Shown: positions 33,819 through 41,707, counted from the first letter of the stretch. The stretch: DNA of 43,267 nucleotides from Bacteroidales bacterium (GCA_022361295.1 JAKSBD010000735.1:1-43267); one strand, 5' to 3'. Notes: generated from the letters alone by a model not told the origin. Numbers and translations are program-made.

Positions 33819-35111
33819 ATGAAAAGAATGAATGACTATATGAAGGGCATAATTATTTGTATGCTATTAAGTAGCTTTTTAACAAAGGCTCAGCAACCCA
33901 ATATGCCCAAATTAAATGTATATCTTGACTGTACCATGTGCGACATGACCTATTTACGACAGGAGATGAATTACCTGAATTTTGCACGTGATCAAAAAGA
34001 TGCTGACGTATATATTATGGTATTGACCCAGAAAACAGGCAGTGGTGGTACCGAGTATGATTTAGAGTTTTCTGGTCAGGGTAAATTTGATGAATTGTTT
34101 TACCGCTCATCGTATATTATGGATATGAATGCAACTGCTGATGAACTTCGTGAAGAATTGAAGATGCACCTTGAGATGGGTTTAGGTAACTTTTGGAGTT
34201 ACATGTTTCAAAAGGTCAGGCCCTATATTCCAGGTGATTCAACACAAACAACAACTGAAGTAATTGAACCTCTTGAGGAGAGTGACAAATGGAATTCATG
34301 GGTATTTAGCCTTGGGTTAAGCGGTAGTCAGAGCGGTGAAGAAACATCAACCATTACTAATATTAATGGTAGTTTATCGGCCAAACGTGTTACAGAGAAA
34401 AACAAGTTTTACCTGAGGGGGAGCTGGGATAAAAACACTTCGGAATTTACCTACGAAATGCCTCCGACTGAGCCGGGTGGTAAACCTATCACCCTGACTA
34501 ACAAATACATTAAAGAAAACCGTTCATTGGATGTACGTAATGTATTTAGTATTTATCGTTTGTGGTCATTGGGAGCCTTTGCAGAAGCAGGAAACTCTGT
34601 TTATGGTAATACTGATTTATACCTGAAGTTTAAGCCTGCCATTGAGTTTAGCGTGTTTCCGTACGAAGAGGCAACGCGTAAACAAATAACCTTATCATAC
34701 CGGGCCGGAGCTGTTTACAATGAATATATTGAGTCAAGTATATTTAATAAAAATGATGAATTGCTTTGGGAACAAAGTGTTGAGTTAGGTGGTAGTTTCA
34801 AACAGAAATGGGGCACCATAAGCGGTTCAGCTACATATGATTCCTTTTTGCACGATAGTGAATTATATGCCCTTAACTTTAGTGTCCATGCTAATTTACG
34901 CATATTTAAAGGGTTCTCATTCAATTTTATGTCTTCTTACAATATTACCCATAACCAGGTTCACCTGCCGGGTGGTGGTTTAAGTATTGATGAGTTATTG
35001 CTCCGTCAGAAGCAAGCCCAATCGGGCTATAACTACTATACCAGCATTGGATTCAGCTATACTTTTGGCTCAATGTTTAATCCGGTTGTCAATCCTCGTT
35101 TTGGGTTTTAA
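33819..35111 (+). CDS. outer-membrane beta-barrel protein with N-terminal CxxCD motif
   Basis: Secreted (signal peptide ending near LTKAQ), 430 aa. The first domain (about 30-125) has the motif DCTMCDMTYLRQE (Cys38, Cys41) followed by NFARDQKDADVYIMV and a GTEYDLEFSGQG strand. I recall this DC-D-YxRxE pattern from a widespread family of Bacteroidota outer-membrane proteins without known function. From about 165 onward alternating amphipathic strands form a barrel, ending in NPRFGF. It is transcribed alone from the TTAACC promoter, with a strong terminator downstream. The CxxC is interesting in a region full of thioredoxins. Confidence 0.8.
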   Translation: MKRMNDYMKGIIICMLLSSFLTKAQQPNMPKLNVYLDCTMCDMTYLRQEMNYLNFARDQKDADVYIMVLTQKTGSGGTEYDLEFSGQGKFDELFYRSSYIMDMNATADELREELKMHLEMGLGNFWSYMFQKVRPYIPGDSTQTTTEVIEPLEESDKWNSWVFSLGLSGSQSGEETSTITNINGSLSAKRVTEKNKFYLRGSWDKNTSEFTYEMPPTEPGGKPITLTNKYIKENRSLDVRNVFSIYRLWSLGAFAEAGNSVYGNTDLYLKFKPAIEFSVFPYEEATRKQITLSYRAGAVYNEYIESSIFNKNDELLWEQSVELGGSFKQKWGTISGSATYDSFLHDSELYALNFSVHANLRIFKGFSFNFMSSYNITHNQVHLPGGGLSIDELLLRQKQAQSGYNYYTSIGFSYTFGSMFNPVVNPRFGF

Positions 35112-35266
35112 AACAATGACCTAACCTGGACAAGCCAGAAAAGTAAAAAGTATCAAGTACAGAGTATCAAGACTATTTACAGCTTGCTTAAAATGGTCGG
35201 CCATAAAAACACGAATACCAGTCATAAAGCACTAATTTTAATCAATATAATCAGTTCGTTAATGTT

Positions 35267-35308
35267 AAAGGGCGATACTTCTGTGCCAAGAAGAATCGCC
35301 CTTTTTTT
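35267..35308 (+). terminator. strong intrinsic terminator with GUGCCA loop
   Basis: Outer stem AAAGGGCGAT/ATCGCCCTTT (35267-35276 and 35295-35304), inner stem CTTCT/AGAAG (35278-35282 and 35289-35293) and loop GTGCCA (35283-35288). A run of seven Ts ends the element (35302-35308). It lies 155 bp after the OM barrel gene. The loop plus the next A is the exact complement of the two UUGGCAC loops in the susC leader. Confidence 0.85.
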
Positions 35309-35370
35309 AGTGAATATTTGCTGATTTGTAAACTGTCCAATGACCTTACATCCTTAAATTCTTACATCCT

Positions 35371-35476
35371 ATTGATCGAATTGCTGAACTGTCGAAAAGT
35401 TGATGAGTTTAATAGTTGAATTACCTATTGACCTAACAACCTATCGACCTAACGACCTATTATCGTACATCCTGCC
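35371..35476. repeat. irregular CCTATTGACCTAAC-type repeat array, copy C
   Basis: A shorter array with units such as ACCTATTGACCTAACAACC and CTATCGACCTAACGACC, preceded by AAAAGTTGATGAGTTTAATA and ending in GTACATCC. It has the same flank order as arrays A and B, and lies directly upstream of the TTAACC array at 35478. Confidence 0.72.
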
Positions 35477-35477
35477 T

Positions 35478-35564
35478 TTAACCCCAATTAACCTTAACTA
35501 ACTTTGATTCACACAGTTTTAACCGGCTATTAACCTAAAATGTGCTGTCGCTCCTGTTTCTTTG
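35478..35564 (+). promoter_or_regulatory. extended TTAACC-array promoter of the TlpA-like gene
   Basis: TTAACC starts at 35478, 35488, 35519 and 35530, with a degenerate CTAACT at 35498, so the steps are 10, 10, 21 and 11. TTTCTTTG starts at 35557, again 27 bp after the proximal repeat. It has more repeats than the other three arrays. Confidence 0.7.
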
Positions 35565-35594
35565 TATCTGTAAATAATTAATAAAGCAACGGAT

Positions 35595-36182
35595 ATGAAA
35601 AACGTATTAACCTTAACCATTATCGGGGTATTAACCGTATTGAGTAGTACTGCTCAAAATTGCACTTTTGATGATCTGCAATACGAAAGTATGTATAATG
35701 AATATACCAATGCAGGAGGAGCGTATGATGATGACGGCTGTAGTTTTAACTCGGCAAATCCACATAACAATGTAGGAAATAAGGCCATTCCTTTTAATGT
35801 AAAAGATATCAATGGTACCCGCTTCGCATTAGAGGAATTGAAGGGCAAAATAGTTGTTATCAATTTCTGGTTTATTGACTGTCCTCCATGCGTAATGGAG
35901 ATACCTGTTCTAAATCAAATGGTCGAACACTTTAAAAACGATGACATAGTCTTCTTGGCTATGGCCCTCGATTCTGAAGAGCATTTAAAAACCTTTTTAA
36001 AAACAACTTCGTTCGAATACAACATCATTCCCAACTGCAAAGATATTGTCACTGCATATGGTATTAAGACCTCGCCTGGTCATGTAGTAATAGATAAAAA
36101 CTCACAAATAATTTATACATCAGAAGGCCTTACTTCTGAAACGGTCAACAACCTGCAATCAGCTATTGAAGCGCAGTTATAA
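35595..36182 (+). CDS. TlpA/ResA-like thioredoxin with CPPC active site
   Basis: Secreted, 195 aa (signal peptide ending near STAQ). An AhpC/TSA-type domain fills residues about 65-195: GKIVVINFWFIDCPPC with active-site Cys96 and Cys99, then KTSPGHVVID where a cis-Pro would be expected, shifted to SPG. Three other cysteines lie in the mature protein (23, 53 and 148). ResA/TlpA proteins reduce specific disulfides in the periplasm. The gene has its own TTAACC promoter and stands opposite the response regulator gene. Confidence 0.87.
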   Translation: MKNVLTLTIIGVLTVLSSTAQNCTFDDLQYESMYNEYTNAGGAYDDDGCSFNSANPHNNVGNKAIPFNVKDINGTRFALEELKGKIVVINFWFIDCPPCVMEIPVLNQMVEHFKNDDIVFLAMALDSEEHLKTFLKTTSFEYNIIPNCKDIVTAYGIKTSPGHVVIDKNSQIIYTSEGLTSETVNNLQSAIEAQL

Positions 36183-36222
36183 GGTTTTCGGGTTTATAAC
36201 TGAAAGTCTTGTATATCAAAAC

Positions 36223-36260
36223 AAGGGGCATCGCGTGTGGTTATACATGTTATGTCCCTT
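36223..36260. terminator. hairpin between convergent genes, possible bidirectional terminator
   Basis: Stem AAGGGGCAT/ATGTCCCTT (36223-36231 and 36252-36260) with one G-U pair, 41 bp past the TlpA-like stop and 47 bp from the response-regulator stop. No clear U-tract follows, so the call is tentative. Confidence 0.45.
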
Positions 36261-36306
36261 CAGAACTTCGGAATAGAGAAGAATTGAATATTTAATTATT
36301 TCAGTT

Positions 36307-37002
36307 TCAAATCCTGACAAGAAACAAGTACCCCTTTCCTCTCAGGGTTTGAATTTCAATATTTTCATCTTCGCTAAAATAATTACGAAGCTTTTTAATG
36401 TAAACATCCAGGTTACGAGAATTAAAGAACGAGTCATCTCCCCAAATTTTAAGTAATATATCTTTACGTTCTATTATTTGCGAGCCTTTCCCTGCCATCA
36501 TCTGTAAGAGTTCACCTTCGCGACTTGACAGGTTAATGGTGCCCGATGGTGCAATCAACTCATAACGATTAGGCAAGTATTTATAATCGCCAATAATGAT
36601 TTCTTCATTATCATTAGCGGAAACAGCTGGTTGTGCCTGATGGATATTCAGTTGGTTTTTTATCCTGACAATCAACTCCTGAATACTAAAGGGTTTGCGC
36701 ATATAATCAGTACCTCCGGCTTCAAATCCTTTAACCAGATCATCTGTTTCCGTTTTTGCTGTTAAGAAAATGATGGGCAACGATGGATAACGACTTTTAA
36801 TGTGCTGACATAATGATAAACCATCCACATTGGGCAGCATAATATCCAACACACAAAGATCGGGCATAAATGCATCAAAATGATCCATTACCTTACCTCC
36901 ATCGGTTTCCCAAACCACTTCAAAACCTTGCAGTTTAAGTGTATCGTATGTTATCTTACCCAGGTTTGGTTCATCTTCTATGTAAAATATCTTTGTCTTC
37001 AT
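36307..37002 (-). CDS. OmpR/PhoB-family response regulator
   Basis: 231 aa. The receiver domain has the phosphoacceptor Asp53 (CVLDIMLPNVDG), an acidic pair near residues 9-11 (YIEDEP) and the conserved Lys in MRKPF. The C-terminal winged-helix DNA-binding domain (about 135-231) has the Trans_reg_C pattern LSSREGELLQMMAGK, RKDILLKIWGDDSFFNSRNLDVYIKKLR and RGKGYLF. Family members bind tandem hexamers one helical turn apart. The TTAACC arrays in this window are therefore the prime candidates for its sites, one of them beside its kinase gene. It follows the kinase by 27 bp. Confidence 0.95.
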   Translation of the reverse strand: MKTKIFYIEDEPNLGKITYDTLKLQGFEVVWETDGGKVMDHFDAFMPDLCVLDIMLPNVDGLSLCQHIKSRYPSLPIIFLTAKTETDDLVKGFEAGGTDYMRKPFSIQELIVRIKNQLNIHQAQPAVSANDNEEIIIGDYKYLPNRYELIAPSGTINLSSREGELLQMMAGKGSQIIERKDILLKIWGDDSFFNSRNLDVYIKKLRNYFSEDENIEIQTLRGKGYLFLVRI

Positions 37003-37029
37003 AGTTTTATCTTTTGAGCATCATCTCTA

Positions 37030-38511
37030 TTATAATGGTAGTTTGATAGTAAAACGGCAGCCTCCGTTTTCATTGTTATGAGCCTTAATGGTTCCCCCGT
37101 GTTGTTTAATGACCAGTGCCACAAAACTAAGACCTAAGCCAAAACCTTTAATATTGTGCTGGTCTCCTTTGGGCACCCTGAAGAACTTATCAAATACCTT
37201 ATTGATATGATTCTCCGGTATTCCAGGACCATTGTCACTTAAAGATAAAACCACCTGGTTTTGTTCCGTTTTCATATCAATGGCAATCCGGGTATTGTCG
37301 CCTCCATATTTAATGCTGTTATCAATCAGGTTTTTTAATACGCCTTCAAAATACAACCTGTCAATATCGAGGGAGATATCTTGTTCTGCCTTTTTAAAAC
37401 TCACATCAACCTTCTTTTCAACAAAAAGGATATGCATATTTTTAAGGCATTGTTCTATAAAACCACTCAGGTTGGTGGACTCTAATTTCAGGTTTTTCTT
37501 ATTTTTTTCAAGCTTTGAATGGTCAAGAACACGAGACGTAAGCCCGTCCAGTCTGTTCATTTCATTGGCTACCATATCCAGATACTCGGCCATTATTTCA
37601 GGATCGGCCTGTAAACCAAAACTTCGTAAAGCTTCCAGTGCTGCCTTTGCTGTTGCAACAGGTATTTTAAGCTCGTGGGTAATATTATTGATAAAATCAC
37701 TTCTCAAAACACTAAGGTTTATCTGGCGTAAATAGCTACGATAGGTAAATATAAGAGCAAAGGCGGTGATGCTTAATAATATAAATGCAAAAATCAGTTG
37801 AAAAGATATAACACCAAGCAAATACATATGGTATTTACTGAACAGGATGACCAACTCATACTTTTCCGATTCAGCAGCATATTGGTAAATACCCATTTCA
37901 TGCTCAACCGAATCCACCACTAAAGGAGGATCCTGCCATTCAGACTGAATCTCTATGTTATTGTACTCAAGACGCAGCAGGTATAACTTCCTGAACAATT
38001 GCTCATCAAGATTTAACTCAATTGTTTCCGTTTCACTCTCATCGGACCAATAATTTCCAAATCGAATACCGGCCTGAAAAATATAAGTTTGAATAGTAAA
38101 AATCACATTACGGGTGCGATCATCAGGTCGTGTTCGCGGGTATACCGATGTATAATACTCGAAAACCTTATCCAGGATGGCTTCATTCTCATTCAGAACA
38201 TTAATAACAGACTGTATCAGCTCAAGCTTTTTATCTTCCTTCAATACAATATCCTTAAACTGAATGGCTTCCACATTGGCCTTATCCTGATTTTCGATGA
38301 TGGGTGTAATAATCAATTCGTATATTAAACGATCGAACATCTCATTTTTCACATCGTAGTAATAACTGCGTAATTCCCCATTAAGAGTCTGCTTTTCATT
38401 TTTATATTGTGTTACCAGCCAATAGCCTACAAATGCCGAAAGTAAAAGCTGACTGACAACCATCAGCAATACGATACGCATCTTTTTCTTCAGGTACGGA
38501 TTTTTTTCCAT
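37030..38511 (-). CDS. sensor histidine kinase with large periplasmic domain
   Basis: 493 aa. First membrane helix at about 11-33, a periplasmic sensor domain of about 200 residues with no cysteine that I can see, then a second helix near 236-260. The HisKA motif is NNITHELKIPVATAKAALEAL (phosphoacceptor His279). The ATPase has N-box LIDNSIKYG, G1 SDNGPGIP, F-box FDKFFRV and G2 GFGLGLSFV. It phosphorylates the response regulator encoded 27 bp downstream. It is divergent from the CxxC-less thioredoxin gene; the TTAACC array lies in their 126-bp spacer. Confidence 0.95.
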   Translation of the reverse strand: MEKNPYLKKKMRIVLLMVVSQLLLSAFVGYWLVTQYKNEKQTLNGELRSYYYDVKNEMFDRLIYELIITPIIENQDKANVEAIQFKDIVLKEDKKLELIQSVINVLNENEAILDKVFEYYTSVYPRTRPDDRTRNVIFTIQTYIFQAGIRFGNYWSDESETETIELNLDEQLFRKLYLLRLEYNNIEIQSEWQDPPLVVDSVEHEMGIYQYAAESEKYELVILFSKYHMYLLGVISFQLIFAFILLSITAFALIFTYRSYLRQINLSVLRSDFINNITHELKIPVATAKAALEALRSFGLQADPEIMAEYLDMVANEMNRLDGLTSRVLDHSKLEKNKKNLKLESTNLSGFIEQCLKNMHILFVEKKVDVSFKKAEQDISLDIDRLYFEGVLKNLIDNSIKYGGDNTRIAIDMKTEQNQVVLSLSDNGPGIPENHINKVFDKFFRVPKGDQHNIKGFGLGLSFVALVIKQHGGTIKAHNNENGGCRFTIKLPL

Positions 38512-38552
38512 AATGTAAATATAAGCGCTTTAGTTGATGTCCGATAAAACTA

Positions 38553-38618
38553 TTAACCTTAATTAACCTTGATTGGCCAATTGTTAACTCACTATTTTTC
38601 AGCAAACAGCTTCTTTTG
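38553..38618 (+). promoter_or_regulatory. TTAACC-array promoter of the CxxC-less thioredoxin gene
   Basis: TTAACC at 38553 and 38563 and TTAACT at 38584 (steps 10 and 21), then TTCTTTTG at 38611, 27 bp after the third repeat. It lies in the divergent spacer beside the kinase start, so it might also control the two-component genes. Confidence 0.72.
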
Positions 38619-38637
38619 TGTTCTATAATCGCCATTA

Positions 38638-39867
38638 ATGAGATTTGCTATATTACTCATAACATTAGTAGTATTATCCTGTCATTTACATGCCCAGGGA
38701 ACAGATTGGATTCGCGGTAAACATGATTATCGTGAGGTACTTCAGCTGGCTGTTGAAAAGGACAAACCGGCCTGTTTTGTTGTTTATGCAGATTGGAGCC
38801 GGCAAAGTGAGATATTGCTCAATAATGTGATGACATTAAACCACGTGGCCGACTTCTATAACAGGCATTTTATCAATGTAAAAATAAATGCCGGGGCAAA
38901 GCATGGACGTGCTTTTATAAGCCGGTATAAAGTGGGAAGCATTCCGGCCATCGTGTATATTACGCCCGATGGACAATTGCTCAGAATAGCCAATAATAAG
39001 GGTTTAGTAACTGACAAAGCCATACTAAAGGCGGCGCGCCTGGCCTTAAACGATCCGGATGAGAAAGAATGGTCGTATTACCGTATTAAATATGAAACAG
39101 GACAACGTGACTGGTCATTTCTTGAGCAGTATATCGAAGAGCGCCGGATGGAAACTGGTTTACCTACGCCCTATAACCTTGTTTTGGAATATATCAATGC
39201 CTTACCTGCAACAGCTTTACACAACAGAGAGGACGTGCGTTATTTAATCTACCATCATGCACACTTAAACAATGAGCTGTATGGATTAATGAAGACAAAC
39301 CCGCAAACATTTGCAGAGTTGCATGATACTGAACAGTCCATATTGGTTTTTAACGCCATATTGCATCGTAATATGCATTTGGTCGATAATTGCACAGACG
39401 GCTGCAAAAAGCAACTACTGCAAGATTTTGGCTCAATGGCCTATCCTGCCTTAGAATACTACGAGCTCAATCATTTATTAAACTCCGATAATGCCACTGC
39501 TTTTATCAACGAATATTTCAACTTTATTGCCAAATACAACCTACCTGTTACTTATAACCGCCAGATTTTAATGGTAGTTCTTAAGTCAGAAAAGGTTAAA
39601 AAACAACATATTCTGTTATTGTTGGATGAACTGAATAAGTACACAGGGCAACAGGAGCCGTCAATGATAATAAAAGCTATTAGGGTAAGGTTATTGATTA
39701 AAGCAGGCTATAAAGAGAATGCTTTGGTTACCGCCCGGAATTCTATTTTGGGTATGAATGATTTTCCCAGGTCTAAAGCTGAAGAGCACAGCTTTATTTA
39801 TTTGCAACAGGTGGCCGACGGATATATAAATGAAAGCTTCTCCCGGCTAATGCATTATTTGAAGTAG
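38638..39867 (+). CDS. secreted thioredoxin-fold protein lacking the CxxC (SxxS at the active site)
   Basis: 409 aa with signal peptide ending near HLHAQ. Layout and length match Trx 1 and Trx 2: thioredoxin domain at about 25-135, then a long helical region. The active-site segment reads ADWSRQSEILL, so both catalytic cysteines are serine (Ser54, Ser57), while the cis-Pro region GSIPAIVYI remains. It cannot do dithiol chemistry at this site, and may act as a chaperone, decoy or sensor-side binder. Two nearby cysteines (DNCTDGC, about residue 246-251) could have another role. Its TTAACC promoter lies next to the kinase gene, which hints at a signalling link. Confidence 0.82.
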   Translation: MRFAILLITLVVLSCHLHAQGTDWIRGKHDYREVLQLAVEKDKPACFVVYADWSRQSEILLNNVMTLNHVADFYNRHFINVKINAGAKHGRAFISRYKVGSIPAIVYITPDGQLLRIANNKGLVTDKAILKAARLALNDPDEKEWSYYRIKYETGQRDWSFLEQYIEERRMETGLPTPYNLVLEYINALPATALHNREDVRYLIYHHAHLNNELYGLMKTNPQTFAELHDTEQSILVFNAILHRNMHLVDNCTDGCKKQLLQDFGSMAYPALEYYELNHLLNSDNATAFINEYFNFIAKYNLPVTYNRQILMVVLKSEKVKKQHILLLLDELNKYTGQQEPSMIIKAIRVRLLIKAGYKENALVTARNSILGMNDFPRSKAEEHSFIYLQQVADGYINESFSRLMHYLK

Positions 39868-39911
39868 TTGCCCCCCGGTAGTATTGAGCTACCCGGATAA
39901 ACTTTAAGGTT

Positions 39912-40451
39912 TTACTTTCTTATTTCATTTACCGCCTCAAAACCATTTTCTATTGGAGCTGGTGGTTGACCTGTGTTATTTATAATTATCTCTAAAATGT
40001 CGTCAGGAGATAGATGGTTCTTTCTTCCAATCTCTTCTATTGTTATTGCATTATCTATCACCAGATCATTGTTTCTTAGAATCTTTTCAGCCTCATGATA
40101 GTTTATTTGTAATACTTCGCAAGTATTGACAATGTTGGCTTCACTCAGCTTTTGGATGATGAAACGCTTGTACTCTCCATGCCCTTTCCCCGCCATAACA
40201 ATACCTGTGGATATGAATACGGTGAGAACAAATGAAACATGAAAGGCTCTCTTTTTAAAATGACTTTTTAAGCTCTTCCAGTTGACCACAATGTGCAGTA
40301 TGGAAAAGATAACAAACATCAGGCCTGTAATTTCATGAAGCACTTCAGTGAAACCATCAAAAACATGAAATAACATTAAAATACCTGTGATAGCGATAAC
40401 TAAAAATGAAAATGTAATATAAGGTGTTACAAAACTTCTTTTGATCTTCAT
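39912..40451 (-). CDS. DUF4405-type membrane protein with cytochrome-b-like helices
   Basis: 179 aa with three or four membrane helices: ITFSFLVIAITGILMLFHVF, ITGLMFVIFSILHIVVNW and VSFVLTVFISTGIVMAG. His residues in helices (LHEITG, LHIVVNW) are where DUF4405 proteins could bind heme. The C-terminal 80 residues are soluble and include a HLSPDDILEIIINN helix. It lies 46 bp after the flavodoxin-fold oxidoreductase, so the two are probably co-transcribed and may form a small electron-transfer pair. Confidence 0.72.
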   Translation of the reverse strand: MKIKRSFVTPYITFSFLVIAITGILMLFHVFDGFTEVLHEITGLMFVIFSILHIVVNWKSLKSHFKKRAFHVSFVLTVFISTGIVMAGKGHGEYKRFIIQKLSEANIVNTCEVLQINYHEAEKILRNNDLVIDNAITIEEIGRKNHLSPDDILEIIINNTGQPPAPIENGFEAVNEIRK

Positions 40452-40497
40452 TGTGATTTTTATTAGTATGTATTGGGTGCTTAACTTAGTTTACCGG

Positions 40498-41091
40498 CTA
40501 TAAACCTTCTTTGGCAAAGCGTTTTTCGAGTTTGACTAACCAATTCTTTCTTTTTGATTCCGAAGCCTGTTTAACCATATTCATACTTATCCATTTGCGC
40601 TTTTTATAACCCATTTTCCAAAAGGTGCCCATTAGCATGGCCTTTTTAATGGCATTACCAAATAAAAGACGATAGGCTATACCGGGTGTATTCATTGTTG
40701 TGATCATGGTAATACCTTCCAGGTTCTTAAATAAGGGTTTCATCCCTAAACCATTTTCCTTGTAATCATAGGCAATACCAGGGAATATGACTTTATCGAT
40801 AAAGCCTTTGGTTAAGGCAGGCATCAGCTCCCACCAAATTGGAAAAATAAATATCAGATATTGTGCTTTTTCAAGTTGCCGTTGGTATTCCTTCACTTTA
40901 GGGTCGACTGCCTGCTTGTTAATAAACCCTTTTAAATCATCCTGTGTCATTACAGGATTAAAATCATCTTTATCAAGGTGGATCAGATTCACTTCATGAC
41001 CGCCTTTTTTTAAGCCCTTAATGGTTGACTCTAATATGGCATTACAAAAACTCCCTTTATATGGGTGATTAAATACGATAACTGTTCTCAT
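40498..41091 (-). CDS. NAD(P)H-dependent oxidoreductase, flavodoxin-like fold (NQO1/KefF-like)
   Basis: 197 aa from the ATG at 41089-41091; a TTG three codons upstream is less likely. The fold starts with TVIVFNHPYKGSF, a flavin-phosphate loop, and has the family motif IFIFPIWWELMPALTKGFIDKV. The later TTMNTPG loop holds the flavin ring. Such enzymes reduce quinones or other acceptors with NAD(P)H. The gene follows a separately encoded Crp/Fnr regulator (73 bp) and has its own -7 box TAGATTTG at 41112-41119. Confidence 0.9.
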   Translation of the reverse strand: MRTVIVFNHPYKGSFCNAILESTIKGLKKGGHEVNLIHLDKDDFNPVMTQDDLKGFINKQAVDPKVKEYQRQLEKAQYLIFIFPIWWELMPALTKGFIDKVIFPGIAYDYKENGLGMKPLFKNLEGITMITTMNTPGIAYRLLFGNAIKKAMLMGTFWKMGYKKRKWISMNMVKQASESKRKNWLVKLEKRFAKEGL

Positions 41092-41111
41092 GATTTCCAA
41101 ATTTGTTTTTG

Positions 41112-41155
41112 CAAATCTATCTCGAACAGCTAATGCCAGACGATAACAATTGTTA
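41112..41155 (-). promoter_or_regulatory. promoter of the oxidoreductase gene with TAACAATTGTTA palindrome
   Basis: On the minus strand the -7 box TAGATTTG (41112-41119) lies 20 bp upstream of the ATG. A perfect 12-bp palindrome TAACAATTGTTA (41144-41155) stands 24 bp farther upstream, about where a -33 activator or repressor would bind. The regulator is unknown. Confidence 0.5.
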
Positions 41156-41164
41156 ATAAATAAT

Positions 41165-41707
41165 CTATTTCCTGTTTCTTATTCTGCTTAACGAAACTGA
41201 AGTGATGCCTAAATAGGAAGCTATATAATGTTGCGGAACCCGCTGTAGTATTTCAGGATGATTTTTCTGCAATTCTTCATAGCGTTCGCGTGGAGAATCT
41301 TTAATCATGGAAAGAAATAATTGTGTGTAGTGCCTGAAACGCTGAAAAGCCAATTCCAATAGTTTATCTTTAAAATGAGCATGTTCCATGAGGATATTAT
41401 CAAAATCCTTTTTGCTCAGCGAATATACAATACCGGGCTCTATACTTTCAATTGAAAAAATACTCGGTATATTATTTATAAAACTATCGAATGATGCTAC
41501 TGTCTGATTTTCAAAAAAGAATTGAAAGGTTATGTCTTTCCCATCTTTATTAAACCACTGGCGCAGACACCCCTTCTTTACCAGGTATAATTTATTTGCC
41601 ATTTCCCCTTCCCTTAAAAGGACTGTCTTTGAGGGTATTTCGTGTTGCTCAAAAAGACTTTCAAACTTACTGAAAAGTGAATCTCCTATATTGAAATCAT
41701 GCTTCAT
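41165..41707 (-). CDS. Crp/Fnr-family transcriptional regulator (second)
   Basis: 180 aa with an N-terminal cNMP-binding-like barrel (KTVLLREGEMANKLYLVKKGCLR) and a short C-terminal HTH ending in TSVSLSRIRNRK. The Glu that FNR uses in the recognition helix is replaced by Val, so its site should differ from TTGAT. A perfect 18-bp inverted repeat (TGTATAG-N4-CTATACA, 41765-41782) upstream of its own start is a good candidate. It leads the group of oxidoreductase and DUF4405 genes. Confidence 0.85.
   Translation of the reverse strand: MKHDFNIGDSLFSKFESLFEQHEIPSKTVLLREGEMANKLYLVKKGCLRQWFNKDGKDITFQFFFENQTVASFDSFINNIPSIFSIESIEPGIVYSLSKKDFDNILMEHAHFKDKLLELAFQRFRHYTQLFLSMIKDSPRERYEELQKNHPEILQRVPQHYIASYLGITSVSLSRIRNRK

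Larger units (their letters stand above)
35112..35594. other. intergenic region: terminator, repeat array C and TTAACC promoter
   Basis: 483 bp between two plus-strand genes. It contains the terminator at 35267-35308, repeat array C (35371-35476) and the TTAACC promoter of the next gene. The part at 35112-35266 shows nothing recognisable. Confidence 0.6.
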
